DNA of 64,000 nucleotides, taken from JAEUIE01 sp046350055 (GTDB taxonomy: Bacteria > Planctomycetota > Planctomycetia > Gemmatales > HRBIN36). The stretch is from assembly GCA_046350055.1 (NCBI GenBank), contig JAXMBC010000001.1, forward strand, positions 1,488,001 through 1,552,000. Reading direction: 5' to 3'. Each line of letters opens with the position of its first letter. Within the stretch, counting starts at the first letter, position 1. The notes beneath the pieces are model-generated. The model saw nothing but the letters and a program-made list of their open reading frames with translations. It made no database searches and was not told the DNA's origin. Positions 9,157 through 16,376 of the stretch are shown here, piece by piece. The position numbers and the translations under genes were made by a program.

Positions 9157-9230
9157 CGAGGATGACGGGGCTCGAACCCGCAACCTCCGGCGTGACAAGC
9201 CGGTGCTCTAACCAATTGAGCTACATCCCC
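9157..9230 (-). tRNA. tRNA-Asp (GTC)
   Basis: The minus strand folds into a full cloverleaf: acceptor GGGGATG pairs with CATCCTC, the D arm reads GCTCAATTGGTTAGAGC, the anticodon stem CCGGC/GCCGG holds a loop with anticodon GTC, and the T arm contains GGTTCGAGCC. The discriminator base is G73, the expected aspartate identity element. The 3' CCA is not encoded. Confidence 0.96.
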
Positions 9231-9453
9231 AATGTTGGAAAGAAAGTATAAGCGCCCCGTAGAAAAGGGCAAGTGTCGGAGATACGGCGAATGCCCGTTT
9301 TTACCCCTGTTCCCCCGCACAATCGCTGATGTTTCTGGATAGAGTCCAGCTTCACCTTTCAGGTTCACAGCTATTTTCATCGGCTTCGCCATTGCAACCG
9401 GGCTGGCTCAGCGACACAATACTCTCGGAGCACGATTCTCACGAGATGGTGGC

Positions 9454-10308
9454 ATGATTCTGCTTTGCCTGCTGATGTCGTCCCTGGTGGGGGATGAACC
9501 GCTGATGCTGGGTAGTGGTCAGCCCTGGTACGAACAGGAAAAGACTGCCCCACAGACGATGGAAGGCATTCTGGACTATCAATCCACAACCGGCCGGATT
9601 GGTATCCCTGCAAGCTATTCGCCATTCCGGTTCATTCGCAAGGTCGAGGAGACCGGCAAGATCGAGCAGTATGCTCTGCACTGTCCGGGGCTGGAAGCTG
9701 TGCTGGCAGCTAATGTCGGCCAGCGGGTCAATGTCGAAGGCAAATTCCTCAGCAAGGGAGAAGGAGATCAGAAACAGACCACCATCTGGGTAGGGAAGAT
9801 CTCTATTCTTGGCACTGCACCGATGAATGTGTTTACCGAGTTGAGGTCGATCGCCCGCACCGAAAAACTGCAAACATACTCTGGGCTTCGAGGTCAGGCA
9901 CTGGGAACATTGGTCCTACGCAGTGCCAAAGAGGTTGCGCAGGTTACAGGCCAGGGGCAAGGCCCCGATGCTGAACGTGAAGCGGTCATGCGGTTGTGCG
10001 GCTTATTCGGCATCAAAGCCATCGACTGGAAAACCCAGATGGTGGTCCACATCGGCCCGACCAACCAGACCCGTATGAGCAACCGCAAAATGGAGATCAC
10101 CAAGATCGAAGTGCACGAACGGGGGGCCACCGTCTACTGGAAAAACGACGAGTTCATGAAGCTCAACGCTGCTCCCAGTAGCGATACCCTGCTGGTACCC
10201 CGCGTTGATGGCGAGATCACCTTCAAACAGGTGGCAGGCAAGAAGAGCAATGATAAAGTGGAAGACCCACCAGTGGAAAAGCTCATCCCCCGTGCTCCCC
10301 TGAAATAG
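9454..10308 (+). CDS. hypothetical protein, short N-terminal hydrophobic stretch
   Basis: This 284-residue protein starts MILLCLLMSSLVGDEP, a short hydrophobic leader that suggests export. I recognise no established domain. The middle (residues 35-115) looks like a beta-rich OB-like segment ending WVGKISILGTAP. The C-terminal third (MVVHIGPTNQTRMSNRKMEITKIEV, then GATVYWKND) vaguely resembles the PrcB_C family, a weak comparison. It ends 17 bases before the comM-like gene and may be co-transcribed with it. Confidence 0.6.
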   Translation: MILLCLLMSSLVGDEPLMLGSGQPWYEQEKTAPQTMEGILDYQSTTGRIGIPASYSPFRFIRKVEETGKIEQYALHCPGLEAVLAANVGQRVNVEGKFLSKGEGDQKQTTIWVGKISILGTAPMNVFTELRSIARTEKLQTYSGLRGQALGTLVLRSAKEVAQVTGQGQGPDAEREAVMRLCGLFGIKAIDWKTQMVVHIGPTNQTRMSNRKMEITKIEVHERGATVYWKNDEFMKLNAAPSSDTLLVPRVDGEITFKQVAGKKSNDKVEDPPVEKLIPRAPLK

Positions 10309-10325
10309 TTGCAGAAAGAGTTTCC

Positions 10326-11870
10326 ATGCTGGCCAAGCTCAAGACGTTTGCCCTCGTTGGTATCGATGCGCTGCCTGTGGAAGTGGAAGTGGACGTGGCA
10401 GCGGGGCTGCCCAAGACCATCCTCGTCGGCCTGCCCGAAGCAGCAGTCAAGGAAAGCACCCACCGCATCGAACGTGCCTTGGCCAACCTCGGCTTTCAGC
10501 GCCCCACGGGTCGCTGTGTCATCAACCTGGCTCCGGCTGACCTCAAGAAGGATGCCAGCTCCTTCGATTTACCCATCGCTATCGGCATGCTCGTCGGCAC
10601 CGGGCAACTCATGCCCGATGATCTGAACAGCTTTGCCATCGTCGGTGAATTGGCACTCGAAGGTATCACCCGCCCGGTCAAAGGGGCGCTGGCCATGGCC
10701 CTCGCCTGCAAACAGCAGGGCATCAAGCGAATGCTCATCTCCGCTGCCAATGCTCGCGAAGCGTCCGTGGTGGAAGAGGTGGAAGTCTATGGTGTCAATG
10801 GGCTGGCCGAGGCGATGAGCTTCCTCTCCGGCCAACTGGAGATCGAACCGATGCCGTCGGGCATCGGCGATCTCACTACCCACTTCAACCGTTACGATGT
10901 GGATTTTGCCGATGTCCGGGGACAGGACTACGCCAAGCGTGCGCTGGTGATTGCTGCCGCAGGAGGGCACAATGTACTGCTCAGTGGGCCGCCGGGCAGT
11001 GGCAAAACGATGCTGGCTCGCCGACTGCCAACGATCCTGCCGCCTCTTACGCCCCATGAAAGTCTGGAGACGACGCGCATCTACTCGGCCATGGGGCTGT
11101 TGCAGCCGGGCAAGGCACTGCTCACCGAACGGCCCTTCCGTTCGCCTCACCACACGGTGAGCAATGCCGGGCTGGTGGGGGGCGGCTCGACGCCTACTCC
11201 CGGCGAGATCAGTCTGGCGCATCATGGCGTGCTGTTTCTGGATGAACTGCCCGAGTTTAACCGCACCACACTGGAAGTGCTGCGTCAGCCGCTGGAGGAA
11301 GGGCGGGTCACCATCTCGCGTGCGCTGCGTGCCTCGACGTTTCCGGCACACTTCATTCTTGTCGCGGCCATGAACCCCTGTCCGTGTGGATACCTGGGCG
11401 ACACGCGGCGACAGTGCAAGTGTGCTCCGCCTGCCATCGAACGCTATGTCGGCAAGATCAGCGGCCCGCTGCTCGACCGTATCGATCTGCATGTGGAAGT
11501 GCCTGCGGTACCCTTCGCTGATCTCAACGCACCAGTGACGAAGGAGGGAGTGGGGAGCGTGCAGTTGCGTGAAGAAGTCCAGCGGGCCAGGGTGGTACAG
11601 TCACAGCGTTTCGGGCGTGACAGCCTGCGACTCAATGGCCGCATGAGTAGCCGACAGATTCGCCAGCACTGCACCCTGGATGCAGGATGTCAGGACATCC
11701 TGAAGACCGCGGTCGAAAGCCTGGGCCTCTCCGCTCGTGCCCATGATCGCATCCTGCGAGTCGCCCGCACGATCGCTGATCTGGATGGCCAGTTCAACAT
11801 CGCCCCGCACCATGTCACCGAAGCGCTGAACTATCGCATCCTCGACCGCAAGCTATGGCTGCAGGGGTAA
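10326..11870 (+). CDS. comM: YifB/ComM-family Mg-chelatase-like AAA+ ATPase
   Basis: A 514-residue protein with three blocks: an N-terminal Lon-protease-like ChlI domain (residues 1-170), a central AAA+ domain with Walker A GPPGSGKT at 221-228 and Walker B FLDELPEF, and a C-terminal ChlI_C region (HCTLDAGCQDIL, ILRVARTIADLDG). In characterised ComM proteins this hexameric helicase promotes branch migration during natural transformation. The zinc-binding loop NPCPCGYLGDTRRQCKC is intact. An SD-like AGAAAGAG precedes the ATG at 10326. The gene is conserved outside competence loci, so a competence role here is inference. Confidence 0.93.
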   Translation: MLAKLKTFALVGIDALPVEVEVDVAAGLPKTILVGLPEAAVKESTHRIERALANLGFQRPTGRCVINLAPADLKKDASSFDLPIAIGMLVGTGQLMPDDLNSFAIVGELALEGITRPVKGALAMALACKQQGIKRMLISAANAREASVVEEVEVYGVNGLAEAMSFLSGQLEIEPMPSGIGDLTTHFNRYDVDFADVRGQDYAKRALVIAAAGGHNVLLSGPPGSGKTMLARRLPTILPPLTPHESLETTRIYSAMGLLQPGKALLTERPFRSPHHTVSNAGLVGGGSTPTPGEISLAHHGVLFLDELPEFNRTTLEVLRQPLEEGRVTISRALRASTFPAHFILVAAMNPCPCGYLGDTRRQCKCAPPAIERYVGKISGPLLDRIDLHVEVPAVPFADLNAPVTKEGVGSVQLREEVQRARVVQSQRFGRDSLRLNGRMSSRQIRQHCTLDAGCQDILKTAVESLGLSARAHDRILRVARTIADLDGQFNIAPHHVTEALNYRILDRKLWLQG

Positions 11871-11989
11871 TCGGTACCATCCGCATTATTCCCCGCATTT
11901 ACCAGAAAGTCATGGACCTCACAGTTGTTTCCATCGACAAAATAAGCAACACTTGCCGAAGAAATACCATTGTGTAGCTGGAGCCCGCC

Positions 11990-13312
11990 ATGGTGAAGTC
12001 TTCGTTTCGCCTCGAACTGGAATCACTCGAAGATCGCCTTGTACTTGATTCCTCGATTCTGAAGCCGACTGGATCCAGCACGGCTCTGGTTGCCAGTGCC
12101 GGATTAGCCAGCGTTTCCACGTTAGGTGCGGAGCAGATCCTCCGCTGGAACAACCTGGCTCTGCAAGCCATCGTCACCAACCGTACCGCGCCACCCCTGG
12201 CGGCCCGGCAACTCGCCATCCTCAGCATCGCCATGTACGACGCTGCCAACACGGTGAAGCCCGTAGGCACGAACTACCTGCTGGGCAAAACCAGCTATCG
12301 CCTGGCGAACATCGATGTGGCTGTGGGCACCGCAGCGTTTCGCGTGCTGAGCGTGCTGTTCCCTGGTCAGAAGGCACTCTTCAAGGCGGAACTGCAGTTA
12401 ACGATGTCGCAGGTCAAGAGCCCCGCCGGGAAGATGTACGGCCAGGTGCTTGGCTACGCTGCAGCCAACAAGATACTGAATGCTCGCGCTGCGGATGGTT
12501 CCACCAACAGCGTAGCCTACACCTCTTCAGGGCTCGTTGGTCGCTGGCAGCCCACGCCACCCGCCTACATTGCGACTCCCACCCTACCACAGTGGCCGGG
12601 AGTCACGCCGTTTGCCTTGAGCAGCGGCTCGCAGTTCCGCCCACCGGTACCACCAGGTCTGACCAGTCAGCAGTATGCCGATGATCTCAACGAGGTGAAG
12701 TCTCTCGGCTCAGCGACGAGTGCGACCCGTACCGCTGATCAGACCGAGATTGCCCGCTTCTGGTCGGCTGGTGCCGGTACGGTCACCCCTCCAGGCATGT
12801 GGAATGTCTTTGCGCAACAGCAGGCACGCAGTGCAGGATTATCTACCACACAGACAGCCAGGCTCTTTGCCACATTGAACGTGGCCATGGCCGATGCAGG
12901 CATTGCCTGCTGGGATGCGAAGTACGTCTTCGACATGTGGCGGCCTGTGACAGCGATCCGCCAGGCGGATGCTGACGGGAACGCAGCGACCGAACAGGAT
13001 GCTACGTGGACACCATTGCTGGTGACACCGCCATTCCCCACGTATACTTCGGGCCACAGCACCTTCAGTGCCGCAGCAGCAGAAGTGCTGTCGGCCTACT
13101 TTGGTGCAAACACTGCGTTCAGTGGTGTTTCGGATAGTCTCCCCGGCGTGACGCGCAGCTGGACCAGCTTCCGCGCTGCCGCGGCTGAAGCAGGGGAAAG
13201 TCGAGTGTATGGCGGTATCCACTTCCGCTTCGATTCCACTGAAGGATTGGTAGCGGGAGTCAAGGTGGGCGAAGCGGCGCTGCAACGGTTCGGGATGAGT
13301 GTTGTTATCTAA
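11990..13312 (+). CDS. vanadium-dependent haloperoxidase (PAP2 superfamily)
   Basis: A vanadate-binding haloperoxidase or acid-phosphatase relative of 440 residues. The three vanadate-binding motifs are complete: Lys311-X6-Arg318-Pro (KYVFDMWRP), SGH with His356 (TSGHSTFSAA) and Ser-Arg405-X5-His411 (SRVYGGIHF). The N-terminus FRLELESLEDRLVLDSS is the planctomycete extracellular leader (Planc_extracel type), so the enzyme is likely secreted or surface-bound. Such enzymes oxidise halides with H2O2. The gene converges on the FGGY kinase with a six-base gap. Halide preference cannot be read from the motifs. Confidence 0.88.
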   Translation: MVKSSFRLELESLEDRLVLDSSILKPTGSSTALVASAGLASVSTLGAEQILRWNNLALQAIVTNRTAPPLAARQLAILSIAMYDAANTVKPVGTNYLLGKTSYRLANIDVAVGTAAFRVLSVLFPGQKALFKAELQLTMSQVKSPAGKMYGQVLGYAAANKILNARAADGSTNSVAYTSSGLVGRWQPTPPAYIATPTLPQWPGVTPFALSSGSQFRPPVPPGLTSQQYADDLNEVKSLGSATSATRTADQTEIARFWSAGAGTVTPPGMWNVFAQQQARSAGLSTTQTARLFATLNVAMADAGIACWDAKYVFDMWRPVTAIRQADADGNAATEQDATWTPLLVTPPFPTYTSGHSTFSAAAAEVLSAYFGANTAFSGVSDSLPGVTRSWTSFRAAAAEAGESRVYGGIHFRFDSTEGLVAGVKVGEAALQRFGMSVVI

Positions 13313-13318
13313 CGGACT

Positions 13319-14830
13319 TCAGCGTATCGCAGCCAGTGCCCGATAGAGCTTCAAGTACTTCTCGTAACCCTCTGCATAGGTGTCGCGCGCGCCGGATTGT
13401 GGATCGATAGTGCCGGTCAGCTTTACCATAGCAGTGGCTGCAGCTTCCAGCGTCGGATAGTCTCCCACATGCACCGCTGCCACCATCGCCGAGCCCAGGG
13501 CACAGGCTTCGGTCTCGGCAGGCACGACGACAGGCACCTGGCAGACATCAGCATGGATCTGCAACCAGAGTTTGCTTTTGACGCCACCGCCCCCTGCAAT
13601 CAGTTCACTGATGACCAGACCATGACTGGCGAGATCATTGAGAATATGACGGGTACCATAGGAGGTGCCTTCGTAGATACTGCGAAGCAGGTGACCGGGA
13701 CCATGTGAAAGGGTCAATCCCCACCATGTCCCCCGGCTGAGTGGATCCTTCAGAGGGGTACGGGCACCTTGCCAGTGATCGAGGCAAACCAGCCCCTCGC
13801 AACCAGCAGGTGTCCGGGCAGCCTTGTCATCCAGCACTTCGAAGATTGTCACGCCTCGGCGCGCGGCTTCCTTCTCTTCATGCCCCGTAAAGTGTTCCCG
13901 ATACCAGTTGACGATGGAACCGGTGGCAGTCTGACCGCCTTCGAGCGTGTACAGGCCGGGTCGAATCGCGTTGGCATAACAGCCCAGCATTCCCGTGCCC
14001 AGCAGCGGCTCTGATGCATTAACGAGGTGGCAGGTGCTGCTTCCCATGATCATGGCCAGCTTGCCGGGTGCGATGGCCCCCAGCCCGATCATGCCCGCAT
14101 AGGCATCGATGCCACCCTGTGCTACCGGAGTGCCCGCTGCCAATCCCAGCGCTGCCGCTGCACTGGCGGAAAGTTTGCCTTGCCCGCCACCATACGGCAC
14201 CACGTCATGAGGCCACTTGTCGACCAGGTCGGTCAGGCCGACGGCATCCAGCATCGGCCGACTCCAGCCTCCTTCGGGTGCGACATAGTTCCACTTCACC
14301 GCCACGTGATTGAGTGAAAGCGTCCACTCGCCGGTGAGCTGGTACATCAGCCAGTCGGTACATTCGACGAGATGCCTGGCTGCGTCGTAGCTCATTCGTT
14401 CATTCTGCTTCAGCCAGAGTGCCTTGGGTAGCATCCATTCCGGTGAGACGACGTTCGAAACCCAGCGGAGCGAGGCATCGTTCGTCTGCATCAGCAGCTG
14501 AGCCTGCAGGTGACTGCGCTGATCCATCCACAGGAGGGCGGGCCGGACAGGCATTCCCATCTCGTCCACCGCCAGAACGGTACAGGCAGTCGAATCCAGC
14601 CCGATGGCAGCAATATCGGCTGCGGATGCCTGGGCATCCTGGAGTGCAGTGGGTACCGCAGAACACAGCCCCTTCCACCAGTCAAGCGGTGCCTGTTCGG
14701 CCCAACCGGGCTGGGGATAGGTGGTGAGCAGGGGGGCAGTCCCCGTTCCCTGCCGCTGCCCCTGCTGATCGAAGAGGACAGCACGAACGCTTTGGGTACC
14801 GATGTCTAAGCCGAGATAGAGACGACGCAT
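13319..14830 (-). CDS. FGGY-family carbohydrate kinase
   Basis: A 503-residue sugar kinase of the xylulokinase/ribulokinase superfamily (hexokinase-like fold). The N-terminal phosphate loop is YLGLDIGTQSVRAVLFD, and a strand reading IAAIGLDSTACTVLA follows. The FGGY-C domain has GLTLSHGPGHLLRSIYEG and the ATP-binding AGGGVKSKLWLQIHADV. The substrate is not assignable; related genes phosphorylate ribulose, xylulose or ribitol. Upstream on the same strand lies an HIBADH-family oxidoreductase, a plausible pathway partner, but the inverted-repeat element now separates them. No Shine-Dalgarno is seen before the ATG at 14830, whose upstream is the element arm. Confidence 0.87.
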   Translation of the reverse strand: MRRLYLGLDIGTQSVRAVLFDQQGQRQGTGTAPLLTTYPQPGWAEQAPLDWWKGLCSAVPTALQDAQASAADIAAIGLDSTACTVLAVDEMGMPVRPALLWMDQRSHLQAQLLMQTNDASLRWVSNVVSPEWMLPKALWLKQNERMSYDAARHLVECTDWLMYQLTGEWTLSLNHVAVKWNYVAPEGGWSRPMLDAVGLTDLVDKWPHDVVPYGGGQGKLSASAAAALGLAAGTPVAQGGIDAYAGMIGLGAIAPGKLAMIMGSSTCHLVNASEPLLGTGMLGCYANAIRPGLYTLEGGQTATGSIVNWYREHFTGHEEKEAARRGVTIFEVLDDKAARTPAGCEGLVCLDHWQGARTPLKDPLSRGTWWGLTLSHGPGHLLRSIYEGTSYGTRHILNDLASHGLVISELIAGGGGVKSKLWLQIHADVCQVPVVVPAETEACALGSAMVAAVHVGDYPTLEAAATAMVKLTGTIDPQSGARDTYAEGYEKYLKLYRALAAIR

Positions 14831-14841
14831 TGTTAATGTGG

Positions 14842-14871
14842 AATTGAGAATTGAGGATTGAGAATTGAGAA
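14842..14871 (+). repeat. left 30-bp heptad-repeat arm of the element
   Basis: The arm is four tandem heptads (AATTGAG, AATTGAG, GATTGAG, AATTGAG) followed by AA. It is the exact reverse complement of 15379-15408. Confidence 0.92.
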
Positions 14872-14906
14872 TGAACGATGTCGATTAGGGAATTGGGTCG
14901 TCTACA

Positions 14907-15293
14907 TCAACCGGGCTCCAATGTGTCGATAGCACGCGCATTTTGGGTTTTCCTAGCGATGGCAGTTAGTATAGCGACCAGTTGATTTGCCTCTTCGAGT
15001 AGATTGCCGAGGCGATCAGAAGGGATGATTTCACAAGCGACCAGCAATCTGAGCCAATAGTGAGTTTCGCGAGCTTCCTTGAGAGCTATGCGAATCTTTG
15101 AAAGGAAATCAGCCCGACTTTGCCCGGCATCTGCTTCTTCCAGATTAGCACCAATGCTTGTTGCAGCACGGAGTAATTGTTGCGAGAGACTCCTATAGCT
15201 CGCTTTCTCCTTACACATGTGACTGTGCAGCTTGACCACACGACATGCGAATCGGAATACACGCTCTTGTATATCGCTTCCCTTCTTCTCCAT
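14907..15293 (-). CDS. four helix bundle protein (23S rRNA intervening-sequence family)
   Basis: A 128-residue helical protein from the ATG at 15293 (MEKKGSDIQERVFRF), preceded by GAGGGG as Shine-Dalgarno; a TTG at 15299 is also open. The pattern FACRVVKLHSHM, SYRSLSQQLLRAATSIGANLEEADAGQSRADFLSKI (split here for length: SYRSLSQQLL and RAATSIGANLEEA) and KEARETHYWLRLL is diagnostic of the S23/IVP fold. That fold is also used by Avd of diversity-generating retroelements. It sits alone inside an inverted-repeat element and no reverse transcriptase is present, so a DGR is unlikely. Its role is unknown; a nucleic-acid binder that helps the element persist is speculation. Confidence 0.88.
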   Translation of the reverse strand: MEKKGSDIQERVFRFACRVVKLHSHMCKEKASYRSLSQQLLRAATSIGANLEEADAGQSRADFLSKIRIALKEARETHYWLRLLVACEIIPSDRLGNLLEEANQLVAILTAIARKTQNARAIDTLEPG

Positions 15294-15378
15294 GTCCAAC
15301 CCCTCAGCCTTAGGATTGCTGGATAGACAAATGAAACCCTGGTACTCCTATCCATCTATTTCTATCGACCTTCATGAG

Positions 15379-15408
15379 TTCTCAATTCTCAATCCTCAAT
15401 TCTCAATT
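15379..15408 (-). repeat. right 30-bp heptad-repeat arm of the element
   Basis: This exact inverted copy of 14842-14871 overlaps the last codon and the TGA stop of the neighbouring oxidoreductase gene. Confidence 0.92.
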
Positions 15409-16314
15409 AAATTCGACTCCACTCAACCCCGCGAGCGCAAGCAAGAGCGCTTGTGTACCCTTGCGACCGCGTCCCTGTGCCATCACTGCCTGGTAAAGCT
15501 GTTTCGCCAGTGCCAGGCCCGGCAGTGCCAGTTGCATGCGTTCGGCCTCGGCCAGGGCAATCCCCATGTCCTTGATGAAGTGCTCGACATAGAACCCCGG
15601 CTCAAAGTCCTTCTTGATCATCCGAGGCCAGAGGACATTGAGTGCAGCACTGGCAGCGGCTCCGCTACCCACAGAGGTCAGTACCGTTGTGGGGTCCAGT
15701 CCGGCCCGGTACGCATAGAGCAGCGCTTCGCACACGCCCATCATGTTGTTGGCGATGAGAATCTGGTTCACCATTTTCGTGTGCTGGCCTGCCCCGGGAC
15801 CACCCTGACGAACAATGGTCTTGCCCATGGCTTCAAACAGTGGCTTGACTGCCTCAAAGACTGGTTCCTCGCCTCCCACCATGATGGAGAGTCGTGCCTC
15901 TTTGGCTCCGATGTCGCCCCCGCTGACCGGGGCATCGAGGGCACCCACACCCTGGCGTCCCGCTGCTGCTTCAATCTCCCGGGCCAGCGTCGGATCGCTG
16001 GTGGTCATGTCAACCAGGATGGTGCCGGGTTTCGCACCGGACAGTGCCCCGTTCTCACCCAGGAAGACATCGCGAACATCCCGGGGATACCCGACAATGG
16101 CAAAGACGATGTCCGATTGTTCGGCCACCTGTCGCGGTGTGAGTGCCAGGTTCGCCCCGGCTTGGAGAAGCGGCTGGGCCTTGTCAGCCGAGCGGTTGTA
16201 GACCGTGGTGGTATAGCCGGCATTCATCACATGCTGGCACATCCAGCGACCCATGACGCCGGTGCCAATCCAACCGATACGGGTCTTACCGGGCTGTGCA
16301 AGTGAGTAGGACAT
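15403..16314 (-). CDS. NAD(P)-dependent oxidoreductase, 3-hydroxyisobutyrate dehydrogenase family
   Basis: A 303-residue HIBADH-like dehydrogenase. The N-terminal Rossmann motif is RIGWIGTGVMGRWMC, the substrate-binding loop is DAPVSGGDIGA, and the catalytic lysine lies in HTKMVNQILI. The C-terminal domain (SAALNVLWPRMI, FYVEHFIKDMGIALAEAERM) is complete. An AGGAG lies about 8 bases before the ATG at 16314. The last residue (Asn) and stop come from the heptad-repeat arm; related proteins normally end around this point, so any loss is small. Substrate is unknown; tartronate-semialdehyde or similar is possible given the sugar kinase downstream. Confidence 0.9.
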   Translation of the reverse strand: MSYSLAQPGKTRIGWIGTGVMGRWMCQHVMNAGYTTTVYNRSADKAQPLLQAGANLALTPRQVAEQSDIVFAIVGYPRDVRDVFLGENGALSGAKPGTILVDMTTSDPTLAREIEAAAGRQGVGALDAPVSGGDIGAKEARLSIMVGGEEPVFEAVKPLFEAMGKTIVRQGGPGAGQHTKMVNQILIANNMMGVCEALLYAYRAGLDPTTVLTSVGSGAAASAALNVLWPRMIKKDFEPGFYVEHFIKDMGIALAEAERMQLALPGLALAKQLYQAVMAQGRGRKGTQALLLALAGLSGVEFN

Positions 16315-16376
16315 GGGAACTCCTGAGGAGGCACGACGTCTGCTGTAGCTGTATCACTGTTGCTGCGTAAGTGCTG

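Larger units (their letters stand above)
14842..15408. mobile_element. inverted-repeat element carrying a four-helix-bundle gene
   Basis: A 567-bp unit is bounded by perfect 30-bp inverted repeats (14842-14871 and 15379-15408), each made of four 7-bp units of the form RATTGAG plus AA. Inside lies one small gene of the 23S rRNA intervening-sequence family. The element sits between two probably functionally linked minus-strand genes; its right arm supplies the stop codon of the oxidoreductase and its left arm reaches to 11 bases from the FGGY kinase start. I see no transposase. A flanking target duplication is not evident. Confidence 0.75.

Noticed and set aside
14907..15293. Diversity-generating retroelement
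   Set aside because: The four-helix-bundle gene resembles Avd, but there is no reverse transcriptase, template repeat or variable repeat nearby.
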